64,000 bases of DNA. It comes from Deltaproteobacteria bacterium. Its GTDB lineage: Bacteria > Desulfobacterota > Binatia > UTPRO1. Shown here piece after piece: positions 9,135-16,701 of this stretch. The stretch's first letter is position 1; each line of letters opens with the position of its first letter. Made by a program: the position numbers and the translations under genes. The notes beneath the pieces are model-generated. The model had not been told where the DNA came from. It saw nothing but the letters and a program-made list of their open reading frames with translations, and ran no database searches. The stretch lies in assembly GCA_020852955.1 (NCBI GenBank), contig JADYZW010000044.1, positions 62,001-126,000 of the forward strand. Reading direction: 5' to 3'.

Positions 9135-9799
9135 GGCGTCCTCCCCTCGCTCGGCCGCGCCACGTCGATGCCCGCGGCGGCGAGCGCGAACCGAAGCTTC
9201 CGTCGAGCGTCATGCAGCATCTTGTAGAGCGCTCCACGCGTCGTCCCGCGCCGTTCGGCGAGCACGTCGATCGGCACGCCGTTCACCACGACCGCGGTCA
9301 GCACGTCGCGCTGGTGCGGGCTCAACGCGCCGCCGATCGCCGCGCGCAGCGCGACCGCCAGCTCTCGGGACTCGGCGCCTTCCGCGGGCGTCGTCTCGCC
9401 GTCGGCGATCAGCGGCCACCGTTCGGGCTCGAGCGGGACTTCGCGTCCTTGCCAGGCGCGGCGCCGGACTCTCACCGCCGCCTCGAAGAGCGCGAACTTG
9501 TAGGCCCAGGTCGTGAAGCGGCTCTCGCCGCGGAACTCCCCGAGCTTGCCGAGCACGGCGATCAGCGCGTCGTCCGCGGCCTGCACGGCGAGATCGCCCC
9601 AGTCGTCCCCGCGCAGATGAGGGAACGCCGCGTACCGGCGTCGCACCTCGAACCGCGCCGCCTTCAGGAGCACGGCGTGCAATCTGGCGATCGCCGCGTC
9701 GCGTTCGCCGCCGCCGGGACGCAAGCTGTCGAGCCAGGCTCGAGAATCGGCGTCGAGCCGCCGCGGATGCTCCGGAAGAACCTTCGACACGAGCGCCAT
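9131..9799 (-). CDS. RNA polymerase sigma factor, ECF-like
   Basis: A 222-residue sigma-70 family protein. Region 2 is seen around residues 65-115 (DDWGDLAVQAADDALIAVL, then FRGESRFTTWAYKFALFEA, equivalent to regions 2.3/2.4). Region 4 is at ~165-210 (LSPHQRDVLTAVVV, then TTRGALYKMLHDARRKLR, the helix-turn-helix). There is no region 1.1 or 3, as in ECF factors. It is translationally coupled to a zinc-finger protein, so it is probably held inactive until a signal, perhaps redox, releases it. The start at 9799 precedes the conserved part; upstream codons in frame lie opposite the DUF488 gene. Confidence 0.85.
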   Translation of the reverse strand: MALVSKVLPEHPRRLDADSRAWLDSLRPGGGERDAAIARLHAVLLKAARFEVRRRYAAFPHLRGDDWGDLAVQAADDALIAVLGKLGEFRGESRFTTWAYKFALFEAAVRVRRRAWQGREVPLEPERWPLIADGETTPAEGAESRELAVALRAAIGGALSPHQRDVLTAVVVNGVPIDVLAERRGTTRGALYKMLHDARRKLRFALAAAGIDVARPSEGRTP

Positions 9800-9858
9800 G
9801 CGACGCACGACGCTAGCACGCGCTCCGGAGCGACTCGATTGGGGGACCACCGACCCCA

Positions 9859-10341
9859 TCATCGGGGGCCGCTCCGCCCGCTCCGCCGCCGCGACGGTCC
9901 GGAAGCGCGCCGAACGACGGTGGCCGAGCCCGCGGCGGCGCGTTTGCGCGCCGAGACGCGGCGCCGTCCGCGGCGCACGAGGAAATCCCGGAGCACGACG
10001 GCGGCGTTGTGCTCGCGGTCGCGCGCACTGTAGAGCAGCGTCAGCGCCCCGCGCGCGCCGGCCTCGAGCAGCGGCGCCCAGGCCTCGGCCCCGCCCTTCA
10101 ACTCGCGCTCGTAGCGCCGCCGGAACTCCACCCACCGGTCGATGCGATGCGCGAACCACTTGCGCAGCTCGGGGCTCGGAGCGACGTCCTTCATCCAGGC
10201 GTCGGCGGCGAGCGCCGCCTTCGTGAGCCCGCGCGGCCAGAGGCGCTCGACCAGAACGCGACGCCCGTCGCGACGCGTCGTCGGCTCGTAGACGCGCTTG
10301 ATCCGGATCACTGGCCTCCCCGAAACGACCTCCTTCGGCAT
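9859..10341 (-). CDS. DUF488 family protein
   Basis: A 160-residue protein. IRIKRVYEP, GRRVLVERLWPRGLTK, WMKDVAPSPELRKWF and the WVEFRRRYERELK...LLYSARDREHNAAVVL segments are the hallmark blocks of DUF488 (YeaO-like) proteins, whose biochemical role is unsettled. After the family core (~residue 125) comes an unusual Arg-rich tail (RRGRRRVSARKRAAAG and beyond) not needed in typical ~120-residue members. It is divergent from the superoxide dismutase gene across a symmetrical dyad region. Confidence 0.8.
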   Translation of the reverse strand: MPKEVVSGRPVIRIKRVYEPTTRRDGRRVLVERLWPRGLTKAALAADAWMKDVAPSPELRKWFAHRIDRWVEFRRRYERELKGGAEAWAPLLEAGARGALTLLYSARDREHNAAVVLRDFLVRRGRRRVSARKRAAAGSATVVRRASGPSRRRSGRSGPR

Positions 10342-10362
10342 GTGGACCTCCCTGGATGATGA

Positions 10363-10446
10363 GCGTCGCCGGACGTCCTAATCTTACCCGCGCGCCGCGC
10401 GGACGAAACCGCGCCTCGCCGGTAAGAAGTCCGGTATCGGCGACGC
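10363..10446. repeat. Nested symmetrical inverted repeat between DUF488 and sodB
   Basis: Outer arms GCGTCGCCG (10363-10371) / CGGCGACGC (10438-10446) and inner arms TCTTACC (10382-10388) / GGTAAGA (10421-10427) share one centre near 10404.5, with 10-base gaps on each side. It lies between two divergent genes and could be a large operator or a repeat-element remnant. Confidence 0.5.
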
Positions 10447-10457
10447 CAACGAAGGCG

Positions 10458-10464
10458 AAAGGAG
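10458..10464 (+). promoter_or_regulatory. Ribosome binding site of sodB
   Basis: AAAGGAG six bases before the ATG at 10471. Confidence 0.65.
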
Positions 10465-10470
10465 TTCCTC

Positions 10471-11061
10471 ATGCATTTCGAGTTGCCGCCCCTGCCCTAC
10501 GCCAAGAACGCCCTCGAGCCTTTCATGAGCCGGGAGACGATCGACTACCACTACGAAAAGCACCATCGCGGCTACCTGACGAAGCTGCAGGCCGCGATCG
10601 CGGGAACGCCCGACGAAGCGCGGAGCCTCGAGGACGTGATCCGCGGGTCCTCGGGCAGCGTGTTCAACAACGCCGCGCAGGTCTGGAACCACACGTTCTT
10701 CTGGTCCTGCATGGAGCCGCGCGGCGGCGGCGAGCCGGGCGGCGACCTCGGGCACCGACTGCGCGACGCGTTCGGCTCGTTCGCGGCTTTTCGCGAAGCG
10801 TTCCTGAGCACCGGGACGGGATGCTTCGGCTCCGGGTACGTCTGGCTCGTCGCGGATCGCGAGGGAGCGCTCCGCGTCGTCGCCACCGCCAACGCGGACA
10901 ACCCGCTCACGAAGCGCGACGTGCCGCTCCTCGGGTGCGACGTCTGGGAGCACGCCTATTACCTCGACTACCGCAACGCGCGGGGCCGCTTCCTGGAGAC
11001 GTTCCTCGATCGACTGGCGCGCTGGGATCGCGTCGGCGAGCTGCTGCGCGCATCCGCGTGA
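10471..11061 (+). CDS. sodB: Iron superoxide dismutase
   Basis: A 196-residue Fe/Mn-type superoxide dismutase converting superoxide to peroxide and oxygen in the cytoplasm. The N-terminus (FELPPLPYAKNALEPFMS) closely follows E. coli SodB. Metal ligands are in place: His27 (DYHYEKHH), His74 (QVWNHTFFW), and the Asp and His of CDVWEHAYYLDYRN. Gln70 in NNAAQVWNH is the second-sphere residue of iron-type enzymes, favouring iron over manganese. A good Shine-Dalgarno site fixes the start. Transcribed alone, divergent from DUF488. Confidence 0.96.
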   Translation: MHFELPPLPYAKNALEPFMSRETIDYHYEKHHRGYLTKLQAAIAGTPDEARSLEDVIRGSSGSVFNNAAQVWNHTFFWSCMEPRGGGEPGGDLGHRLRDAFGSFAAFREAFLSTGTGCFGSGYVWLVADREGALRVVATANADNPLTKRDVPLLGCDVWEHAYYLDYRNARGRFLETFLDRLARWDRVGELLRASA

Positions 11062-11065
11062 CTCG

Positions 11066-11106
11066 CGGCGGCCGGCGGCCGTAGATCCCGCGGACGCCGG
11101 CCGCCG
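11066..11106. terminator. Bidirectional terminator hairpin, sodB/ptsI
   Basis: Perfect arms CGGCGGCCGGC (11066-11076) and GCCGGCCGCCG (11096-11106), extendable by one pair inwards, with a ~17-base loop. It fills the 48-base gap between the convergent sodB and ptsI stops. No T tract. Confidence 0.5.
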
Positions 11107-11109
11107 GGC

Positions 11110-12861
11110 TCAGAGCTCGGCGGCGAACGCCACGCCGGACCCCCGGCAACACGCCTTGATCTCCTCCACGGTCCGGAGCGTCAGGACGCGCGCGGCGAGC
11201 TGCCGGGCGCGAGCGAGCGACGCCGCGCGGATCACCTTCTTGATCTCCAGGATCTCGCCGGGAGTGACGCTGAAACTGCGAACGCCGAGTCCGAGGAGGA
11301 GCTCGGCGTAGGCGGGGTTGCCCGCCATTTCCCCGCATACCGACGTCTTCTTGCCGGCGGCGCGGCCGGCCTCCACCACCGCGTGGAGCGTCCGCAGCAC
11401 CGCCGGATGGAGCGGCTCGTAGTACGCCGTCATGGTCTCGCTGGTGCGATCGGCGCTCAGCAGATACTGGACGAGGTCGTTGGTGCCGACGCTCAGGAAG
11501 TCGACCTCCTGCGCGAGCTCGCGCGCCAGGACAGCCGCCGCCGGCGTCTCGATCATCGCGCCCACCGGGAGGCCCGAGTTGCAGGGCACCTTGGCGCGCC
11601 GCAGGCCGGCCGCGACGTCCGCCATGACCGCCTTCACCTCGACCACCTCCTCGACGGCGCCGATCATCGGCAACAGGACGCTCACGGCGTGCGTGGCGCT
11701 CAGACGCAGGATGGCTTCCAGCTGCGCCCGCAGCAGATCTGGATGCCGCAGGAGCAGCCGGGTGCCGCGCCGCCCGAGGGCCGGGTTCGGCTCCTCCGCC
11801 ATGGGGAAATAGGAGAGCGGCTTGTCGCTGCCGACGTCGAGCAGCCGGATCACGGCCGGCCGCGAGCGCAAGCGGTCGACGACGGCTTCGTACATGCGGT
11901 GCTGCTCCGTCGCGCTCGGAAAGCGGTCACGGACGAGAAACCCGAACTCGGTCCGATAGAGTCCGACGCCGTCCGCCTCGAAGAGCATCGCCGCTTCGGC
12001 GTCGGCGATCTTGCCGACGTTCGCCGACAGCTCCACGGCCGCGCCGTCCGCGGTCTCCGCCGGCAGGGCGACGATCTCCGCGAGGCTGTTGCGATAGGCC
12101 AGGAACTCCGCCTGGGAACGCGCGTAGTCGTCTCGGACGCGCGGTGACGGATTGACGTGGACGCTGCCCGCCATGCCGTCCACGATCAGGGTGTCGCCGC
12201 TCTTGATGCGGCGGACGGCCTCGGCGACCGCGACGACGCCTGGGATACCGAGCGAACGCGTCAGAATCGACGTGTGCGAGGTGCGGCCGCCGCGCTCGGT
12301 GACGATGCCGCGCACCGCTTGAAGGTTCACCCGCGCGGTCGCAGACGGCAACAGCTCGACGGCCACGAGGATCACGCCGTCGGGCAGATGGCGCGGGTGC
12401 TCGCAGCGATGGGTGAGCAGCCGCTCGAGCACGCGGCGGCCCACGTCGCGCACGTCGGCCGCACGCTCGCGGAAGTAGACGTCGTCGAGCGCCGCGAACC
12501 CGAGCGCGAGCTCTTCGACGACGTCCGCGACCGCCGCCTCCACGTTGATCTTCCGCGCCGCGCAATGCTCGGTCACCCGCCGCGAGAACGTCGGATCGCG
12601 CAGCAGCAGCATGTCGGCCTCGAAGACGCGCGCCTCTTCCGAGCCGATCTGCCGCTCCAGGTCGTCGCGGACCTCGCGCAAGCACGCTTCCGCTTCGTCC
12701 AGCGCCGCCGCGAACCGGGCGAGCTCCGACGCCACCGCGCCGTCGTCGATCGTCCGTCGCGGGACGGCGAGCGGCACCGCATCGTCGAGGACGTACGCGG
12801 CGCCTTCCGCGATCCCCCGCGAGACGGCGACGCCCTTGAGCATGGCGGGATGGTCGGTCAT
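11110..12861 (-). CDS. ptsI: Phosphoenolpyruvate-protein phosphotransferase (PTS enzyme I)
   Basis: A 583-residue enzyme I that takes phosphate from PEP and passes it to HPr. The phosphohistidine is His196 in GGRTSHTSILTRSLG. The C-terminal PEP-binding TIM barrel shows IRLLDVGSDKPLSYF, GAMIETPAAAVLA, VDFLSVGTNDLVQY and the catalytic Cys in SVCGEMAGNPAY. Length and order are standard for a sugar- or nitrogen-type enzyme I without a GAF domain. No HPr or EII gene is nearby, so its partners are elsewhere. It follows a cupin gene by 28 bases on the same strand. Confidence 0.95.
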   Translation of the reverse strand: MTDHPAMLKGVAVSRGIAEGAAYVLDDAVPLAVPRRTIDDGAVASELARFAAALDEAEACLREVRDDLERQIGSEEARVFEADMLLLRDPTFSRRVTEHCAARKINVEAAVADVVEELALGFAALDDVYFRERAADVRDVGRRVLERLLTHRCEHPRHLPDGVILVAVELLPSATARVNLQAVRGIVTERGGRTSHTSILTRSLGIPGVVAVAEAVRRIKSGDTLIVDGMAGSVHVNPSPRVRDDYARSQAEFLAYRNSLAEIVALPAETADGAAVELSANVGKIADAEAAMLFEADGVGLYRTEFGFLVRDRFPSATEQHRMYEAVVDRLRSRPAVIRLLDVGSDKPLSYFPMAEEPNPALGRRGTRLLLRHPDLLRAQLEAILRLSATHAVSVLLPMIGAVEEVVEVKAVMADVAAGLRRAKVPCNSGLPVGAMIETPAAAVLARELAQEVDFLSVGTNDLVQYLLSADRTSETMTAYYEPLHPAVLRTLHAVVEAGRAAGKKTSVCGEMAGNPAYAELLLGLGVRSFSVTPGEILEIKKVIRAASLARARQLAARVLTLRTVEEIKACCRGSGVAFAAEL

Positions 12862-12889
12862 GTCGCGAGCGGGCGGCCCGCCCGAACGT

Positions 12890-13282
12890 TCACTCCGCCG
12901 GATGGGGAGCGTCGCCGCCGATCGTGAGCAGGAACGCCGACTCGGTCGCGGCCGTCAGGGCGTGGGCGACTCCCGCCTGCAGCGTGACCAGCCGCCCCGG
13001 CTCGAGCGGGATCTCGTCCGCCCCCACGGTGAAGAGCACTCGCCCCTCCACGACCTGCACCGCGATCGCGCCTTCGGCCCGATGCGCGGGGATCTCGGTG
13101 CCGGCGTGCATGGCGACGAGGACCACCCGGAGACCCGGCGTCTTGAAGAGCGTCACCCCGTTGCGGTGCGCCGTCTGCCACGTGGGTTCCGACTTCAGTT
13201 GCGCGCACTCCTCCCGGAGATCGTGGGTCAGAAGCGTCGCGTCGAGCGGCCGCTGCGAAAGTTCTCGTCTGCTGGTGGTCAT
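12890..13282 (-). CDS. Small cupin-domain protein
   Basis: A 130-residue single-domain cupin. The core shows HAGTEIPAHRAEGAIAVQVVEG (quoted from residues ~65-85, first cupin motif) and LEPGRLVTLQAGVAHALTA (second motif with His). Function of such small cupins ranges from metal-dependent enzymes to sensors and cannot be fixed here. The start at 13282 is set by AGGAGGAGG five bases upstream. It lies upstream of ptsI and may be co-transcribed with it. Confidence 0.72.
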   Translation of the reverse strand: MTTSRRELSQRPLDATLLTHDLREECAQLKSEPTWQTAHRNGVTLFKTPGLRVVLVAMHAGTEIPAHRAEGAIAVQVVEGRVLFTVGADEIPLEPGRLVTLQAGVAHALTAATESAFLLTIGGDAPHPAE

Positions 13283-13287
13283 ACGTC

Positions 13288-13296
13288 CCTCCTCCT
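13288..13296 (-). promoter_or_regulatory. Ribosome binding site of the cupin gene
   Basis: AGGAGGAGG on the minus strand, five bases before the ATG at 13282; it selects this start over an in-frame codon at 13303. Confidence 0.6.
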
Positions 13297-13403
13297 CGAA
13301 CAAGACGCCGATCGCGGCGGTACGTCAACTCCACCTGCGGCGGCGCGGCCGAGCGCGGCGATGCCTCACGCGCGGCGCCGGGCGGGATCGGTGCAGAGCT
13401 TCC

Positions 13404-13814
13404 CTAGAGGTCGGAGTCGCCGGAAGCTTCCGGCTGATACGTCACGGCCGCCACGCGCAGCCGCCGGGACCTGTTCGCGGGCATCGGCCACTCGATCGAC
13501 TGCCCGACCGACAGGCCGAGCAGCGCGCTCCCGACCGGCGCGAGCACCGATACCCGGCCCTGATCGACGGCGGCGTCCTTCGGATAGACCAGGGTGATCT
13601 CGAGTTCCTCGCCCGTCGACTCGTCCTGGAAGCGCACGCGCGAGTTCATCGTGACCACGTCGGGCGGAATGGCGGCGGCATCGACCACCTTCGCGCGGCC
13701 GAGCTCTTCCTCGAGCCCGGCGTATCGATCGCGCCCGGACCCGTGGAACTCGAGGAGGTGGCTCAACCGGTCGAAATCCTGACGAGTGACGTAGATGTCC
13801 CGCGGCTTGCTCAT
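13404..13814 (-). CDS. GreA/GreB-family protein, Rnk-like
   Basis: A 136-residue protein with a short N-terminal helical part (YVTRQDFDRLSHLLEF) and a C-terminal FKBP-like GreA/B domain (VTMNSRVRFQDESTGEELEI..., VSVLAPVGSALLGLSVGQ, IEWPMP). The full coiled-coil of GreA with its acidic tip is absent, so it resembles Rnk (regulator of nucleoside diphosphate kinase), which binds RNA polymerase's secondary channel without cleavage activity. Its gene is divergent from the small membrane-anchored protein at 13989. Confidence 0.8.
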   Translation of the reverse strand: MSKPRDIYVTRQDFDRLSHLLEFHGSGRDRYAGLEEELGRAKVVDAAAIPPDVVTMNSRVRFQDESTGEELEITLVYPKDAAVDQGRVSVLAPVGSALLGLSVGQSIEWPMPANRSRRLRVAAVTYQPEASGDSDL

Positions 13815-13863
13815 GCGCCTCGATACCCCAGGGTTCGGCGGGGCACAACGTCGTGCGCCCGGA

Positions 13864-13947
13864 CGCCCGTTCGGCGGGGTTGCGGCGTCGCGGGCCGCCC
13901 GTTACGGGAGGCCTGCGGCGCGCCGAACGGGCGGGCGCGCGCCCGCC
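13864..13947. repeat. 13-bp inverted repeat and 18-bp palindrome in a divergent intergenic region
   Basis: CGCCCGTTCGGCG (13864-13876) pairs perfectly with CGCCGAACGGGCG (13921-13933). Partly overlapping the right arm is a perfect 18-base palindrome GGCGGGCGCGCGCCCGCC (13930-13947). The block lies between the Rnk-like gene (-) and the + gene at 13989, so it is a candidate regulatory or structured RNA element. Confidence 0.45.
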
Positions 13948-13988
13948 ACCATCGAGGATTCCTCCGCCCCCACAATCGGGAGAGACCC

Positions 13989-14273
13989 ATGACGAATACG
14001 GTGCGACGGGGAATGCAGATCGGCGCGGTGCTGGCGATCTTCGCTACGGGCTACGTCTGCGGCACCGTCGGCGAGCGGCGCGCGCTCGCCGACATGAAGG
14101 ATCTCGGCAGCGCGGTCGGCGGCGCGGCGATCAAGGAAGCGGCCGGGGGCAGCGGCGCCATCGGCCAGGCCGCGAAGCTCGGCACGGCGATCACCGACAT
14201 GCAGAGCCAGGTCGACGGCCTGCAGAAGAACCTCGAGACGCTGAAGGCGATCCAGAGCGCCCTCGGCGGCTGA
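13989..14273 (+). CDS. Small membrane-anchored protein of unknown function
   Basis: Not recognised. 94 residues: a hydrophobic N-terminal segment (MQIGAVLAIFATGYVCGTVG) that could be an anchor or signal peptide, a Gly/Ala-rich middle, and a short C-terminal coiled-coil-like helix (TDMQSQVDGLQKNLETLKAI). It starts at an ATG shortly after GGGAGAG. It is convergent with the MCE-operon lipoprotein gene. Confidence 0.6.
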   Translation: MTNTVRRGMQIGAVLAIFATGYVCGTVGERRALADMKDLGSAVGGAAIKEAAGGSGAIGQAAKLGTAITDMQSQVDGLQKNLETLKAIQSALGG

Positions 14274-14324
14274 TCCGGGGTTGTCCTCCAGCGGGGACGG
14301 CGGAGAGACGCGGCCGCCGCGCGG

Positions 14325-14975
14325 TCATCGCCGCTCCGCGGCGAGCTCCGTGAGGACCGCCGCGATCTCTTCGGCCAGATCACCGAGCGCGGCGCTCATC
14401 GCATCGACGCCGCCCTCGGTGGTCGCGGCCGTCGCTCGACGGGCGTGCTGCGACTGCCGGATGCGGAGGATCTTCCGCCCGGTGTCGCGCACCGCCCAGC
14501 GCGCGGTGAGCGTGGCGCCGCCCGCGACATCGGCCTCGAAGCGCACGATCACGACCTCGACGAAGAAGTCCGGCGTAACGGTCGGGGCGGTGGTGACCGA
14601 CGCGACCCGGTCGCTCGCGAGCGCGTTACCGAGATCCTCGACGAGCACGCGCGTAACGTTCTGCACGAGCGGCTCCGCCCAGCGCTCGGCGAGCGCGTAC
14701 CTGAGCTCGCTCGGGCTCACGCGCACCGCGACCTCGTTGCGGTCGAGGTACGCCGGGAGGGTGACGGGCCCGACCGTGACGCTCAACGGCGCCGCACGGC
14801 CGGCGGGCGCCAGAGCGGCGGGCAGGCGAGCCGAGAGCGTATAGAAGCGCGACGGATCGTGGCGCGGCGAAAGCAGCGTGCACCCGGCGACCAGCGCCAT
14901 GCCGACCGCGAGGACCGCCCCCCGCGTCGCGCGACGTCGCGTCGCGTTCCGCGTCGATCCGCACGAACGCATCAT
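14325..14975 (-). CDS. ABC-type transport auxiliary lipoprotein (PqiC-like) of the MCE system
   Basis: A 216-residue lipoprotein with lipobox LVAGC (Cys ~32). The mature part (RFYTLSARLP, PVTLPAYLDRNEVAVR, ELRYALAERWAEPL...VLVEDLGNAL) matches the auxiliary lipoproteins that accompany MCE transporters and sit in the outer membrane facing the periplasm. Last gene of the four-gene operon running 17844 to 14325; its ATG overlaps the stop of the MCE gene by four bases. Unlike classical Mla, a PqiC-type lipoprotein stands in the place of MlaA/MlaC. Confidence 0.82.
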   Translation of the reverse strand: MMRSCGSTRNATRRRATRGAVLAVGMALVAGCTLLSPRHDPSRFYTLSARLPAALAPAGRAAPLSVTVGPVTLPAYLDRNEVAVRVSPSELRYALAERWAEPLVQNVTRVLVEDLGNALASDRVASVTTAPTVTPDFFVEVVIVRFEADVAGGATLTARWAVRDTGRKILRIRQSQHARRATAATTEGGVDAMSAALGDLAEEIAAVLTELAAERR

Positions 14976-15913
14976 CGTTCCTCCTCCTCGCGTCCGCGCA
15001 CGAGCGCGCTCGGGTTGCGTTCCAGGTAGTCGGCGAGAAGCCGGATCGAGCGCGCCGCACCGCGCAGCTCCTCGAGCACGCCGACGAGCTGTCCCGCGAG
15101 CGGCGAGCCGGCCTCGGCGAGCCCTTGCACGCTCTGCAGCGTGGCGCGCGCCTGCTCGACGGCGAGCGCGGTCCGCTCCGACGCCTGGTTCAGGCTGGCG
15201 AGGAGCGGCCCGCTGCGCTGGTCGAGGTTGGTCGCGAGCTTCTGCACGCTGGCAAGCGTCTCGTTCAGCGCCTTCGACGTCTCGGGCAGCGATTGCAGCG
15301 CCCGCTGGAGGCCGGGCGCGTTCATGGTCGCGTTGATGCCGTCGATCGACGCCCGCAGGGCCTTGTTGAAACCGTCGTAGTCGAAGTTCTTCAGGTTGGC
15401 GATGATCTCGGCGGCCGCCTGCTGCGCCTGCTCGAGCGTCGTCTGGATGGTCGGGATCTCGTGCAGGCCGGCCTCCGGCGGCGCCACCAGGACGGCGGGC
15501 GTGTCGGGACGATAGTCGAGCTGCACGAAGAGGAGCCCGGTGACGATGCTCTGCGAGTTCAGCTGGGCGCGCAGGCCGCGGTCGATGGCGGCCTTGAGCC
15601 GCGTCGGGTCGCTCGGGAGCCGGTCGGCGCCGCGCGCTACGATCTTGCGGTTGTCGATCTCGATCCAGACCGGGATGCGCGCCTCCTCGCCGAGGTCGAG
15701 CTGGATCTGGGTGACGGCGCCGATCTCCACGCCCTTGAACTTGACCGGCGAGCCGACGCTCAGACCGTCGACCGATCCCGTGAAGTACAGGACGAACGGC
15801 GTGGTGTCGGCGAAGAGCCGGCCCGACCCGAACACCACGACGCCCGCGACCGCGAGCGCGACCGCGCCGATCACGAAGGCGCCTATGAGGACGGGATTCG
15901 CCTTCCTACCCAC
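14972..15913 (-). CDS. MCE/MlaD family periplasmic lipid-binding protein
   Basis: A 313-residue protein with one N-terminal transmembrane segment (VLIGAFVIGAVALAVAGVVV) and one MCE domain at ~38-115 (YFTGSVDGLSVGSPVKFKGV, EIGAVTQIQL). The C-terminal half is helical and likely coiled-coil (LEQAQQAAAEIIANL, TLASVQKLATNLDQ). MCE hexamers carry phospholipids between the inner and outer membranes. It overlaps the ATPase gene by 8 bases upstream and the lipoprotein gene by 4 bases downstream. Confidence 0.92.
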   Translation of the reverse strand: MGRKANPVLIGAFVIGAVALAVAGVVVFGSGRLFADTTPFVLYFTGSVDGLSVGSPVKFKGVEIGAVTQIQLDLGEEARIPVWIEIDNRKIVARGADRLPSDPTRLKAAIDRGLRAQLNSQSIVTGLLFVQLDYRPDTPAVLVAPPEAGLHEIPTIQTTLEQAQQAAAEIIANLKNFDYDGFNKALRASIDGINATMNAPGLQRALQSLPETSKALNETLASVQKLATNLDQRSGPLLASLNQASERTALAVEQARATLQSVQGLAEAGSPLAGQLVGVLEELRGAARSIRLLADYLERNPSALVRGREEEER

Positions 15914-16700
15914 GCTGCGCCGCCTCCCCCACCGCGCCTCCCTCCTCGCCGCGAGTCAGGAAGCGGCGCACCTTCGGGTCGGTGTCGGGGCGCGCCAGCA
16001 TGTCGTGCGGCGAGCCCTGCGCGATGATGGTCTTGGTCTCGATGTCGAGGAACACGCTGTCGGTCGCGATCGCGAAGATGCTCGGGAGCTCGTGCGTCAC
16101 GACGACGATGGTCGTTCCGAGGCTCGCGCGCAACTCCAGGATGAGCTCGTCGAGCTGGCGCGAGCTGATCGGGTCGAGGCCCGCCGAGGGTTCGTCGAAG
16201 AACAGGATGTCGGGATCGAGCGCCATGGCGCGCGCGATCCCGGCGCGCTTCCACATGCCGCCGCTGATCTCGGCGGGAAAGAAATCCTCGAAGCCCTTCA
16301 AGCCGACGAGCGCGAGCTTGAGCGACGCGACCTCGCGAATCTCGGCCTCGCTGAGCGCCGTGTACTCGCCGAGCGGCAGGCCGACGTTCTCGGCGAGGGT
16401 CATCGAGCTGAAGAGCGCGCCGCCCTGGTACATCACGCCGAAGCCCTGCAGCATCTTCTGGCGCGTCGGCGCGTCGGCGCGCGTGAAGCTCCGGCCGTCG
16501 TAGCGGACGTCGCCCCGCGTGGGCTCGTTCAGGCCGATCATGTTGCGCAGCAGCGTGCTCTTGCCGGAGCCGCTCGCTCCCATGATGACGAAGACCGCCC
16601 CGTGGCGGACGATGAAGCTCAGGTCGCGCATGATGACGCGGTCGCCGTACGCGATGGTGAGATCCTCGACCGTGATGTGGGCGTCGACGGGTGCGGCCAT
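15906..16700 (-). CDS. mlaF: MCE-system ABC transporter ATPase (MlaF-like)
   Basis: A 264-residue ABC ATPase. Walker A GASGSGKST (~41-49), Q-loop in VMYQGGALFSSMT, signature EISGGMWKRAGIARA, Walker B ILFFDEPSAGLDP, and switch His in VVTHELPS. The SGGM-KR signature is typical of the Mkl/MlaF branch. It powers the lipid transporter formed with the MlaE permease, whose stop lies one base upstream. Confidence 0.93.
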   Translation of the reverse strand: MAAPVDAHITVEDLTIAYGDRVIMRDLSFIVRHGAVFVIMGASGSGKSTLLRNMIGLNEPTRGDVRYDGRSFTRADAPTRQKMLQGFGVMYQGGALFSSMTLAENVGLPLGEYTALSEAEIREVASLKLALVGLKGFEDFFPAEISGGMWKRAGIARAMALDPDILFFDEPSAGLDPISSRQLDELILELRASLGTTIVVVTHELPSIFAIATDSVFLDIETKTIIAQGSPHDMLARPDTDPKVRRFLTRGEEGGAVGEAAQRG

Positions 16701-16701
16701 C

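Noticed and set aside
5942-10033. A very long plus-strand open frame opposite the DUF481, beta-helix and sigma genes
   Set aside because: Its protein is Arg/Ala/Gly-rich low-complexity without any domain, while the minus strand holds recognisable genes; GC-rich antisense frames stay open by chance.
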